From NCBI RefSeq assembly GCF_003477885.1, contig NZ_QUEE01000005.1, positions 255,930-319,929 of the forward strand: a stretch of DNA of 64,000 nt, given 5' to 3'. A model generated the notes under the pieces. That model saw nothing but the letters and a program-made list of their open reading frames with translations. It was not told where the DNA came from and did not search any database. The position numbers and the translations under genes were made by a program. Shown one piece after another: positions 49,739-58,084 of this stretch. Every line of letters begins with the position of its first letter. The stretch's first letter is position 1. The DNA is from Lachnotalea sp. AF33-28 (GTDB lineage: Bacteria; Bacillota; Clostridia; Lachnospirales; Lachnospiraceae).

Positions 49739-50393
49739 TTTAAGCCTAATTGACGGTCTACAATATACTTTAGAAATAAGTGGATATACAGTAGACAATG
49801 CCAAAACTAAAAAAGAAGCTTTAGTATTATTCAAAAAGAATACTTATGATTTGCTGTTACTGGATGTTACTCTTCCAGACGGTACGGGATTTGATGTTTG
49901 CAAAGAGATACGGAACAGTTCAACAGTCCCTATTATATTTTTAACAGCATCGGATCAGGAAATCAGTATTGTCCGGGGGCTCGATATGGGTGCCGACGAT
50001 TATATTACAAAGCCATTCAAACTGAATGAATTGTTATCCCGAATTAAGGCAATCCTGCGCCGCTCCTTGCAATTTTCTAAAGCGGACACTATTCTGGAAG
50101 CCAATGGTATTCGTGTAGATACGGCGGAACGGCTCGTTTGGAAAAATGATGAACCGCTTGACCTCCCGCTGGTGGAATACAAATTACTATGTTTGTTCAT
50201 GCAAAATCCTAATCACCTTATGCCGCGAGAAATGATCCTGGATAGGATGTGGGATGGCAACGGAAACTTTGTGGATGACAATACCTTGTCTGTGTATATC
50301 CGGCGGCTGAGAAACAAAATTGAGGACACACCCAATCAGCCTAAATACTTGCTGACGGAACGAGGTATCGGCTATAAATGGGTCGTTGAGTGA
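49710..50393 (+). CDS. OmpR-family response regulator (VncR/BceR-like)
   Basis: 227 residues. Receiver with E8/D9/D10, D52 in LLLLDVTLPDGTG and K in YITKPFK. Winged helix ends SVYIRRLRNKIEDTPNQPKY and GIGYKWVVE. It is followed by its kinase and an ABC transporter of the FtsX type, an arrangement known from peptide-resistance (BceRS-BceAB) and VncRS loci. It is element cargo, probably conferring antimicrobial-peptide resistance. Confidence 0.9.
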   Translation: MQRILYVEDDLSLIDGLQYTLEISGYTVDNAKTKKEALVLFKKNTYDLLLLDVTLPDGTGFDVCKEIRNSSTVPIIFLTASDQEISIVRGLDMGADDYITKPFKLNELLSRIKAILRRSLQFSKADTILEANGIRVDTAERLVWKNDEPLDLPLVEYKLLCLFMQNPNHLMPREMILDRMWDGNGNFVDDNTLSVYIRRLRNKIEDTPNQPKYLLTERGIGYKWVVE

Positions 50394-50402
50394 GGACAAG
50401 GT

Positions 50403-51638
50403 ATGGGCAAATTAGGGAAAGAAACAAAGAATCTACTGTTGGCAATCACCGTCATCTGCCTTATTTCATTTCTACTTGCCGCAGGACTTTCGTTTTTACT
50501 TGCAAAGGACTTCCAACATGAGATGTTGCTCCATGACTATGGTGTTTCCGGCTACCAGCTGAACCATGAGGATAAATTGCAGATTTCAGCTTTTACTGCT
50601 CACCCCAACGAAAGCGATATAGAACGAGGCAAAGAAGCGCTAGCCTCTATTGGATACAGTGAAGCAACATCTATGCAGCTATTGCCCACTGTTCGGGAAT
50701 ATCGCAATCAGACGATGCTGTATCTATTCTTGCTGCTGTTGTTTCTGTTCGGTATGGTATATCTGGTTCTGCTGTTTTATCTGCGACGCCAGCATAGAGC
50801 TATTGATGATGCAGGAAGTAAGATTCGAGAATTTTTGGATGGCAATTCCATGTCCAGAATTGAATGTTCCCAAACCGGTGATTGGTATAGCCTTTTCCAT
50901 GATGTCAATGAAATGGCGACTATTCTCTCCGCCCATGCAGAGAGCCAGAAGCAGACAAAGGAGTTCTTACAGGACATCATTTCGGATGTATCACATCAGA
51001 TTAAAACGCCGCTATCTGCTTTGAAAATGTACCATGAAATCATAAGTAGTCATAAAGGAGAAGCCGAAACGGTGGCGAACTTTTCGGAAAAATCTCAACG
51101 AGAGATTAAGCGAATGGAGAACGTCATTTATACACTGCTCAAACTGGCGCGCCTGGATGCGGGAATTATACAGATGGAAAAAGCAGAAGAAAATGTTTCC
51201 GCTCTCATGCAAGATGTTTTGGAACGATTTGAAACATGGGCAGAACAGGATCACAAAGAGATCACCCTTTCGGGTAAGGATGATATTTCTCTTAATTGCG
51301 ATGCACTATGGATGTCAGAGGCGATTGGAAATATCGTCAAAAATGCTTTGGAACACACACAACCGGGCGGTCACATTTCGGTGCAATGGACACAATCACC
51401 CCTGTTGACTCAGATCGTCATTACAGATGATGGCAAAGGTATCCACCAAGAGGACTTATACAACATTTTCAAACGCTTTTACCGCAGCCGCTTTTCGTCA
51501 GATGTGCATGGGATAGGATTGGGCTTACCGCTGGCTAAATCTATTGTGGAGGCACATGGGGGAACTATTTCTGTAACCAGCACACTCGATGTTGGAACTA
51601 CCTTCACATTGAACTTTTTCAGCCTTACAAATGAGTAA
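50403..51638 (+). CDS. Sensor histidine kinase (VncS/BceS-like)
   Basis: 411 residues. Membrane helices at 10-34 and 104-126 with a 70-residue outer loop. HisKA with H198 in DVSHQIKTPLSALKMY, then HATPase with DDGKGI and GIGLGLPLAKSI. Partner of the regulator at 49710, nine bases upstream. The stimulus is unknown; the linked ABC transporter suggests a peptide. Confidence 0.9.
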   Translation: MGKLGKETKNLLLAITVICLISFLLAAGLSFLLAKDFQHEMLLHDYGVSGYQLNHEDKLQISAFTAHPNESDIERGKEALASIGYSEATSMQLLPTVREYRNQTMLYLFLLLLFLFGMVYLVLLFYLRRQHRAIDDAGSKIREFLDGNSMSRIECSQTGDWYSLFHDVNEMATILSAHAESQKQTKEFLQDIISDVSHQIKTPLSALKMYHEIISSHKGEAETVANFSEKSQREIKRMENVIYTLLKLARLDAGIIQMEKAEENVSALMQDVLERFETWAEQDHKEITLSGKDDISLNCDALWMSEAIGNIVKNALEHTQPGGHISVQWTQSPLLTQIVITDDGKGIHQEDLYNIFKRFYRSRFSSDVHGIGLGLPLAKSIVEAHGGTISVTSTLDVGTTFTLNFFSLTNE

Positions 51639-51700
51639 GATGCAGGTCACTTGGAAGTAAGCCGAAGGGGGTATGATGTGACCATAAGGAGGTACTGCGT

Positions 51701-52384
51701 ATGAATATTCTTGAAGTACAGGACTTGTGCAAAACCTATGGAAAAGGTGAAGCAGCGGTTCAAGCGTTGCGTCATGCAACATTTTCGGTTCGCAAAGGTG
51801 AATTTATTGCCATTATTGGTGAATCCGGCTCCGGCAAAAGTACGTTGCTGAATGTCGTGGGTGCTCTGGACAAAGCCACTTCCGGCAAGGTGTGGATCGA
51901 CGGTCAGGATATTTTCTCAATGCCGGAGAAAAAACTGACCGTGTTCCGGCGGCAACACATCGGTTTTATCTTTCAGTCATTTAATCTGATCCCGGAACTG
52001 AATGTAGAACAGAACATCACTTTTCCGCTGCTGCTTGACTACAAGCGGCCAGACCAGAGGTTTGTCAACGAGCTGCTGAATGTTTTGGGACTGACCGAAC
52101 GCCGTCATCATCTTCCCAGTCAGCTCTCCGGTGGCCAGCAACAGCGTGTCGCTATCGGCAGGGCTTTGGTTACACGACCTGCACTGATTTTGGCGGACGA
52201 GCCGACCGGCAATCTGGACAGTAAAAATAGTCAGGAAGTCTTGGCTCTCCTGCAAACCATGTCGGCCAAGTACCAGCAAACCATTTTGATGATTACCCAC
52301 AACAAAAATCATGCAAGTGCGGCAGACCGCATTTTCAATATGTCTGATGGTGTGCTGAAGGAGTTGGGGGCGAGCCGGAAATGA
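51701..52384 (+). CDS. ABC transporter ATPase (MacB/BceA type)
   Basis: 227 residues: Walker A GESGSGKST (K47), signature LSGGQQQR, Walker B ALILADEPTGNLD. The A-D-E-P-T-G-N-L-D form is specific for LolD/MacB/BceA-type ATPases that work with FtsX-like permeases. Stop and next start overlap (ATGA). Confidence 0.93.
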   Translation: MNILEVQDLCKTYGKGEAAVQALRHATFSVRKGEFIAIIGESGSGKSTLLNVVGALDKATSGKVWIDGQDIFSMPEKKLTVFRRQHIGFIFQSFNLIPELNVEQNITFPLLLDYKRPDQRFVNELLNVLGLTERRHHLPSQLSGGQQQRVAIGRALVTRPALILADEPTGNLDSKNSQEVLALLQTMSAKYQQTILMITHNKNHASAADRIFNMSDGVLKELGASRK

Positions 52385-54720
52385 AACACTACCTCGACTT
52401 GGTTTCTATCTCCAACAAGGTTCACCGCAGGCAAAGCCGCATGACACGCATTTGCATTGTGCTGGCGGTTTTCCTGGTTGCAGTCATGTTTGGACTGGCC
52501 GATATGTATTTGAAAAGCATGACGGATGAAACCCGGCATCAAACTGGAGATTGGCATTGTAAAATCACAGCTATTGACGAAAAAACATCCGAATATATTG
52601 CTGCCCGCCCTGAAATAGACTTGTCTGGCTGGCAAGGCAACATTCCCGCAGAAATCGGCTGCACAGTGGCAGATCAGCCCGTTTCTGTTGCAGGGATGGA
52701 CGAGACAATATTTTCTGAAATTTATTTAGGTTCTGTCCTTTCAGGTGAGTTCCCTGAGATAGCTGGACAGGTAGCTGTTTCATCTACATTAGCACAAACA
52801 GCAGGAATTTCGTTGGGAGATACTCTTACTTTGAACTCTCCTGATGGGAGTACAATGCAACTGGCGATTACGGGAATTATGGAGGATGATGCCGCCAATA
52901 TGATCTCGGGAAGTGCCAGTGCAATCCTTTTGACACCTGAAGGGCTGTCAAACATTCAAACTGCGGATCTAAGCGGCAACTGGCAGTATGTCGTTCGGTT
53001 CTCGCTGCTCACTAATGTTGGTTCCAGCATTGCTGATATTCAGCAGCAAAACGGCATATCTGATGCACAAATCACTCAAAATGAAGAACTGCTCAGTATG
53101 CTCGGGCAGCTGCCGGGTTCCAATATGTCGCAGATATACACAATGGCATTTCTGCTTTCTTTGGTGGTAATGGGAACTTGTGTTATGATGATTTCCAGTA
53201 GTTTGAATAGTAATGTCAGCCAGCGCATGGAGTTTTTCGGTTTACTGCGCTGTTTGGGAGCCACTCGTCGCCAAGTATTGCGCTTTGTGCGCCGTGAGGC
53301 TTTACAGTGGTGCATTACCGCCATACCCATTGGTATCGGGTTAAGTATCGTGGTGGTTTGGGGACTGTGTGCAGTCATGCGGCAGCTCAGCACTGTATGG
53401 TTTGGTTATATGCCTATCTTTGGCATTAGCTGGCTAAGCATTGGTGTGAGCATTGTATTGGGACTTATTACAGTTCTATTGGCGGCTCGGACCCCCGCAA
53501 AAATGGCAGCAAAGGTTTCCCCATTGGAGGCTGTCACAGGCAATACACAGCAGGAATCCTCGTTCCGCCATGCGGCAAACACTCGGCGGTGGCATGTAGA
53601 GGTAGCACTTGGTATCCATCATGCCAAGGCCAAACGGCGCAGCTATATTCTGATGACAGGTGCATTTGCAATCTGCATCACCTTGTTTTTAGGGTTCTGT
53701 ACGCTGGTTCCCTTTATGGAAAACGCATTTATGCCGAAAGAATGGTCGCCCGAGCTTTCCATTGTCAGTGACACAAATACTTGTTCCATTCCGGCGGATC
53801 GAAGGGATGCCGTAGTACAAAATTCCGCTGTTAGTCGAGTGTTTGGCAGAATGTTTGCTTATGATGTTCCTGCCCAAATTAGCGGCACAAACCATAACAG
53901 CAATCTAATCTCCTATGAAGAAAATCAGTTCCGCTGGGCGCAAGATCAACTAATTGCAGGTTCCATAGATACTGTAACGAACACGCCGGGACAGGTCTTG
54001 TTTGTGGCAAACACAGGAACAGAAGTGCAGGTGGGAGATACCATTACACTGACAATAAACGGGAAGGATCAAACAGTTACGGTAGGGGGTGTTTTGTCTG
54101 ACAGCCTATTGGCTCGTGCAGAGGGAACGGAAACACTGATCTGCTCCGAGGAAACTTTTTCGCAGCTGACGGGTGAGACTGGATATACTATCCTGGATGT
54201 CCAGTTCCGCTTTGGTTCTGATGAAGAAGATGTTGCCGAGGTTGAAGCATTGTTCGGTGAAGGAGTCACTTTCACTGATGTCTTAATCCAAGCACAGCAA
54301 CAACGCGGCCTTTATTATGCTTTTGCAACATTGGTATATGGTTTCCTGTCAATCATTGTAGCCATTACGATTTTCCATATTATGAATACCATCAGCATGG
54401 GAGTTTCCGCCCGAACTCGTCAATATGGAGTAATGCGTGCCATTGGCATGAGTAATCAACAGCTTACACGCATGATTTCTGCAGAAGCTGCCTCGTATGC
54501 CATAAGTGGTGTCATATTGGGATGTATTTTCGGATTGCTGTTTCATTGGTTCCTGTACTCCAGCCTTATCACTCGCACATTCGGAAATCCCTGGGGTGTT
54601 CCGTGGCTGGAATTGTGCTTGATCGTAGGCGTGATTCTCGCAACCACGGCGCTGGCTGTACGAGGCCCAGCAAGAAGATTACACGCTATGTCGATTGTGG
54701 AAAATATCAGTTCACAGTAA
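52381..54720 (+). CDS. FtsX-type ABC permease (BceB/MacB-like)
   Basis: 779 residues. A first helix near 22-42, a large extracytoplasmic region, three helices around 255-365 (FtsX domain 1), a helix near 420-440, a second external region, and three helices at about 635-770 (FtsX domain 2). Motif MEFFGLLRCLGATRRQVL and its repeat RQYGVMRAIGMSNQQLTRM mark the two FtsX units. This is the longer two-FtsX layout rather than single-unit Vex proteins. It likely removes or exports a peptide with the 51701 ATPase under control of the 49710/50403 pair. Confidence 0.9.
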   Translation: MKHYLDLVSISNKVHRRQSRMTRICIVLAVFLVAVMFGLADMYLKSMTDETRHQTGDWHCKITAIDEKTSEYIAARPEIDLSGWQGNIPAEIGCTVADQPVSVAGMDETIFSEIYLGSVLSGEFPEIAGQVAVSSTLAQTAGISLGDTLTLNSPDGSTMQLAITGIMEDDAANMISGSASAILLTPEGLSNIQTADLSGNWQYVVRFSLLTNVGSSIADIQQQNGISDAQITQNEELLSMLGQLPGSNMSQIYTMAFLLSLVVMGTCVMMISSSLNSNVSQRMEFFGLLRCLGATRRQVLRFVRREALQWCITAIPIGIGLSIVVVWGLCAVMRQLSTVWFGYMPIFGISWLSIGVSIVLGLITVLLAARTPAKMAAKVSPLEAVTGNTQQESSFRHAANTRRWHVEVALGIHHAKAKRRSYILMTGAFAICITLFLGFCTLVPFMENAFMPKEWSPELSIVSDTNTCSIPADRRDAVVQNSAVSRVFGRMFAYDVPAQISGTNHNSNLISYEENQFRWAQDQLIAGSIDTVTNTPGQVLFVANTGTEVQVGDTITLTINGKDQTVTVGGVLSDSLLARAEGTETLICSEETFSQLTGETGYTILDVQFRFGSDEEDVAEVEALFGEGVTFTDVLIQAQQQRGLYYAFATLVYGFLSIIVAITIFHIMNTISMGVSARTRQYGVMRAIGMSNQQLTRMISAEAASYAISGVILGCIFGLLFHWFLYSSLITRTFGNPWGVPWLELCLIVGVILATTALAVRGPARRLHAMSIVENISSQ

Positions 54721-54756
54721 AACAAACGGAAAACTTAACACCATCATAAATCTGAA

Positions 54757-54792
54757 AGGCTGTCCCGCCAAAACTGGTAGGACAGCCTTTTT
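54757..54792 (+). terminator. Terminator of the ABC operon
   Basis: AAGGCTGTCC and GGACAGCCTT form a 10-bp stem with a loop of about 14 bases, followed by TTT. It lies 36 bases after the permease stop and just before the IS200. Confidence 0.85.
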
Positions 54793-54862
54793 GATTGTAT
54801 GACAATAAAATAAACCACCTGCTATGCAGGTGGTGGGAATAATCTTTAGATATAAGTATGAG

Positions 54863-54916
54863 CTCCTGTGCTAATATAGATGTGGGTCTGCAAAACCACA
54901 AATGAAAGCACAGGAG
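54863..54916 (+). promoter_or_regulatory. Hairpin that hides the tnpA ribosome site
   Basis: CTCCTGTGCT (54863-54872) pairs with AGCACAGGAG (54907-54916), which contains the ribosome site of tnpA. Inside, GTGG pairs with CCAC. Leader structures that block translation are known for IS200 tnpA. Confidence 0.75.
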
Positions 54917-54925
54917 GTCCAAATA

Positions 54926-55399
54926 ATGGACGTGAATAGTTTAGCTCATACAAAATGGGAATGCAAGTATCATATCGTATTTGCACCAAAATATCGGAGA
55001 CAGATAATTTATAAAGCAATAAGAGCAGATGTAGGAGAAATCTTGGGATCATTATGCCGAAGAAAAGGAATTGAAATTATTGAAGCAGAATGCTGCCCAG
55101 ATCATATACATATGCTTGTAAGAATTCCGCCAAAGTATTCTGTATCAGAAATAGTAGGATATTTAAAGGGAAAAAGTTCCCTGATGATATTTGAACGCCA
55201 TGCAAATTTAAAATATAAGTATGGAAACAGGCATTTCTGGTGCCGTGGATATTATGTAGACACAGTGGGGAAAAATACTGCAAAAATCAAAGAGTATATT
55301 CAGAATCAGTTAAAAGAGGATTTACAGTATGACCAGATGTCATTAGTAGAGTATATCGACCCGTTCACGGGTGAGCCGGTGAAGAAATACAATAAGTAA
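54926..55399 (+). CDS. IS200/IS605 transposase TnpA (Y1 HuH)
   Basis: 157 residues from ATG 54926, after AGGAGG. HuH motif in CCPDHIHMLVRIPP and the nucleophilic Tyr in FWCRGYYVDTVGKN. C-terminus EYIDPFTGEPVKKYNK. Length and motifs are intact, so it may be active. It moves single-stranded DNA between the two end hairpins. An ATG at 54902 is in frame but lies inside the sequestering hairpin and was not chosen. Confidence 0.93.
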   Translation: MDVNSLAHTKWECKYHIVFAPKYRRQIIYKAIRADVGEILGSLCRRKGIEIIEAECCPDHIHMLVRIPPKYSVSEIVGYLKGKSSLMIFERHANLKYKYGNRHFWCRGYYVDTVGKNTAKIKEYIQNQLKEDLQYDQMSLVEYIDPFTGEPVKKYNK

Positions 55400-55604
55400 A
55401 TCCCGCTTGGAGCGGAAGTAGGAAGTCAAAGCAAACCAGCAAGCCTCTTTTGAGGATGCGCCGGAGTAAGGAAGCACTGAAAAAGCCCCCAGTTTGGGGG
55501 CTGCTGTAAATGTGGTGCAGTTAGCAGACTTCAGTGCGCCTTCCGGGCGCAAGCAGGTAATATCCCCTTCTAGGGGGAGAACATGCCACCCGCTAAGCGG
55601 GTGG
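55400..55604 (+). ncRNA. Structured 3' region of the IS200, candidate non-coding RNA
   Basis: After the tnpA stop there are several clean hairpins: AGCCCCCAGTTTGGGGGCT near 55487-55505, TGCGCCTTCCGGGCGCA near 55537-55553, CCCCTTCTAGGGG near 55564-55576, and the right-end hairpin. In tnpB-carrying relatives the omega RNA occupies this position and ends at the element boundary. No tnpB is present here, so the region is either a relic of that guide RNA or only the transposition end. No transcription evidence exists. Confidence 0.35.
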
Positions 55605-55696
55605 TCATGACTTGCCTTACACATGAGTAAGCTGGAAGTCATTTAGAAGTAAGGTTGATTTTCTAAACTGAGAACAAATAAAAGTGTTTCTGCCGG

Positions 55697-55859
55697 ACGA
55701 CGGCAAAGAAAAAAAGCCGTCGTAAAGCAGATACATTCACGCGCCTATGAAGCGGCGGCTTTGATTTTCAGAGCCGCCGTTTCTTTTCGTCTATCCCAAT
55801 CTAACGACGACCTAACACCGTGTAAATCCACGGCGGCATATAGGAGGATTGCCGCCGTG
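55697..55859 (+). terminator. Three GC-rich hairpins, at least one a terminator
   Basis: ACGACGGC/GCCGTCGT (55697-55723), CGGCGGCT/AGCCGCCG followed by TTTCTTTT (55753-55786), and CACGGCGGCA/TGCCGCCGTG (55829-55859). The remaining gap (55605-56094) holds no gene I can support. Its start, 55614-55655, resembles the end of the kinase gene at 51622-51664. Confidence 0.65.
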
Positions 55860-56094
55860 TCTATTTTTGTCTTTTTTCACAGTACCCATGACCTGCACCA
55901 GCTAAAAAAAGCCTGTTCCCAGCAGCGGAGCAATGCGGCCAGTGGTATGCACTATACCATGTAATTAAACAGCAAAATATATTCCATGACGCTCGTATGG
56001 CTTTATGCCGTCCGGGCGCTTTTTTGTCCCTATGGAGCCGGAACATCGGGTCAACATGGCCCGAACTTTATCCTCGGTGCCGTTCTCCGCCACC

Positions 56095-56126
56095 CCATTC
56101 AGATTTTCCCGAAAAAATCTGAATGG
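56095..56126 (+). promoter_or_regulatory. Hairpin directly before the ribosome site of the sigma-like gene
   Basis: CCATTCAGATTTT (56095-56107) and AAAATCTGAATGG (56114-56126) are perfectly complementary over 13 bases, with the ribosome site GGAGG partly in the stem. It could limit translation of the 56138 gene. Confidence 0.5.
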
Positions 56127-56137
56127 AGGAAAGGCAG

Positions 56138-56551
56138 ATGGAAGTTACCATCAATTATAACGGACAAGCTGTGGCCGTGGAGGTCACGCTGGAAGTTTAT
56201 GAATTTCTTGACCGGGCCGATCACAAAACGGAGAACCTGTTCCATGAACAGCGGCGGCATTGGGATGGCCGGGAGTTTGACGAGTACATCATTACCACCG
56301 AGGGTGTAGGGGTCTACGGCGAAACGCCGGAAGAATACCTTTGCCGCATGGAAACGCTTCATGAGCTGATGGCTGTTCTGGACACCTGCACCAATGTCCA
56401 GCGCAGCCGGTTCCTGCTCTATGCGCTTGACGGGCTGAGCCTTGCAGAGATCGGTGTGCTGTGCGGCTGCTCCAAAGTGGCTGTGTATCAAAGTGTGGAG
56501 GCGGTCAGAAAAAATTTTATAAATTTCTTTGAAAACAGGCTTAACGAATGA
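56138..56551 (+). CDS. Sigma-70 region-4-like protein, element regulator
   Basis: 137 residues from ATG 56138. N-terminus VTINYNGQAVAVEVTLEVYE, C-terminal helix-turn-helix YALDGLSLAEIGVLCGCSKV then AVYQSVEAVRKNF, as in sigma region 4. Region 2 is not evident, so it is unlikely to be a complete sigma factor. Such proteins are common in Tn1549-like elements and probably regulate transfer genes. Confidence 0.72.
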   Translation: MEVTINYNGQAVAVEVTLEVYEFLDRADHKTENLFHEQRRHWDGREFDEYIITTEGVGVYGETPEEYLCRMETLHELMAVLDTCTNVQRSRFLLYALDGLSLAEIGVLCGCSKVAVYQSVEAVRKNFINFFENRLNE

Positions 56552-56654
56552 CCTGTTTTCTGGCTACCAAGTGAAAGGGATCATTTCCCTTATCTCAGCG
56601 AGGGGCGGACAGCCGACGAGCTGCCCGCCTCTCCGATTTTCAGGAGGTAAGCCT

Positions 56655-57107
56655 ATGAAAACAATCAATCTGCGGTGGATGTATCCCCACTACCGGCATG
56701 ACGAGTTTGTGGATGTTACGGACGAGGTATGGGCAGCGATGTATCAGGCCCAGCGGGAGATGGAGAACTATGAGCGTCGGAAAGTCTACCACCGCGCCTA
56801 CTACTCTCTGGACGCATACAGCTGGCTGGAAAATTACGCACTGGAACACAGCAGATCGCCGGAAGATATTTTGCTGGAACGAGAAGAAATGACCACCCAC
56901 CTGCACCTGATAGCAGCTCTGCCGGTGGCTCTGGCTCATGCCACTCCGACACAGGCCCGCCGTGTTCACGCCTACTATATTGACGGTATCAAGCAGCCGG
57001 AAATCTCCCGGAGAGAGGGTATCCATAGCAGTAAGGTCAGCGTTGCCATCCGTCGGGGTCTGCGGAATATGCGCCGCTGCTATGATGACCTTTTTCAAAC
57101 AGAGTGA
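56655..57107 (+). CDS. Sigma-70 region-4-like protein
   Basis: 150 residues from ATG 56655 after AGGAGG. KTINLRWMYPHYRHDEFVDV at the N-terminus; the C-terminal helix-turn-helix is ARRVHAYYIDGIKQPEISRR then IHSSKVSVAIRRGLRNM. It is a paralogue of the next gene with the same K/Q-T-I-N-L start. It probably regulates mobilisation genes downstream. Confidence 0.72.
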   Translation: MKTINLRWMYPHYRHDEFVDVTDEVWAAMYQAQREMENYERRKVYHRAYYSLDAYSWLENYALEHSRSPEDILLEREEMTTHLHLIAALPVALAHATPTQARRVHAYYIDGIKQPEISRREGIHSSKVSVAIRRGLRNMRRCYDDLFQTE

Positions 57108-57117
57108 GGGCGTGCCT

Positions 57118-57579
57118 ATGCAGACCATCAATCTCAAACAATATTATCCATTTTGCAAAGAGGACATTTTTGTGGAGGTGTCCGATGAGATCGTCGAAGC
57201 GTTTCTTCTGGATAAGAGGGCCGAGGCTTCCAGAGAGCGCAAGATGTTCCGATATAAGGCGTTTTACTCCCTCGATTGTAACGACGGAATCGAAAATGCT
57301 GCAATCGGCTGGGCGCAGCCATCGCCAGAGGATCATCTGATAGAAAAAGAGGAATTAGCCGAATACGAAGAACTGATACGGCGATTGTACGAAGCCATTT
57401 CTTCCCTGCCACCTATGCAGGCCCGCCGTGTCCATGCCCGCTATATGCTGGGTATGAAAGTGAAAGATATTGCCGCAATGGAGGGTATCACACCATCGCA
57501 GGCGGGAAAATCCATCCACGCTGCACTGCGGGGGCTACGCCGGTACTTTGCGCGTCAGAAATGGACGGTCAATCTATGA
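57118..57579 (+). CDS. Sigma-70 region-4-like protein, paralogue of 56655-57107
   Basis: 153 residues from ATG 57118, ten bases after its paralogue. QTINLKQYYPFCKEDIFVEV, then the C-terminal ARRVHARYMLGMKVKDIAAM and GITPSQAGKSIHAALRGL. The shared A-R-R-V-H-A-x-Y core shows common descent by duplication. Function inferred only. Confidence 0.72.
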   Translation: MQTINLKQYYPFCKEDIFVEVSDEIVEAFLLDKRAEASRERKMFRYKAFYSLDCNDGIENAAIGWAQPSPEDHLIEKEELAEYEELIRRLYEAISSLPPMQARRVHARYMLGMKVKDIAAMEGITPSQAGKSIHAALRGLRRYFARQKWTVNL

Positions 57580-57607
57580 GCGTTTCCAAAGAAAAGAGGT
57601 GCATGAC

Positions 57608-57898
57608 ATGAACGAAAAAATTACAGCCCACCCCTCAAAAGAAGAACGGGAGAAAGTCCTGAAGGAGATCTGGCAGCTTGAAAACCGCAAGAAGATTTTA
57701 GAGAACAAGCAGCGGAATGAAGAACGCAGGGTTCGCACCCGCCGCTTGATTGAGCGCGGAGCCATTTTAGAGGGGATTTTCCCGCTGGCTCCTAACCTTT
57801 CCGGCGCAGAGGTCAAAGCATTTCTGATTGCCCTGTCCCACCTTCCGGGGGCTGTGGAATTGACTGCAATCCTTCCAAAATCCGGGGACACGCCATAA
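57608..57898 (+). CDS. DUF3847 family protein, presumed mobilisation accessory
   Basis: 96 residues from ATG 57608. A long basic coiled coil (KEIWQLENRKKILENKQRNE) is followed by RTRRLIERGAILEGIFP and LSGAEVKAFLIALSHLP. It lies before the relaxase, where MobC-like accessory proteins are usually encoded. Confidence 0.75.
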   Translation: MNEKITAHPSKEEREKVLKEIWQLENRKKILENKQRNEERRVRTRRLIERGAILEGIFPLAPNLSGAEVKAFLIALSHLPGAVELTAILPKSGDTP

Positions 57899-58084
57899 GT
57901 CCCTTGTTTACAAGGGCGCACTTATACACCGTTGCCGGTGCTGTGCGCCCTGCCGGGGGCATTGCGTACTTCGTCCGCGATGGGAAGCTACGCTCCCCAA
58001 ACCCCTTGTGCGCTCTGCACAGCCAAACACCCGCTTTGCGTTTGTCCGGCTCCACAGAGCCTGTTATCCCCTCACTGAAAGGAG

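Larger units (their letters stand above)
54815..55604 (+). mobile_element. IS200/IS605-family element, tnpA only
   Basis: Left-end hairpin CCACCTGC-TAT-GCAGGTGG (54815-54833) and right-end hairpin CCACCCGC-TAA-GCGGGTGG (55586-55604) have the same 8-bp stem plan. They bracket an intact tnpA and about 200 bases of structured non-coding DNA. No terminal inverted repeats or target duplication are expected for this family. The element sits inside the larger mobilizable element. Confidence 0.8.
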
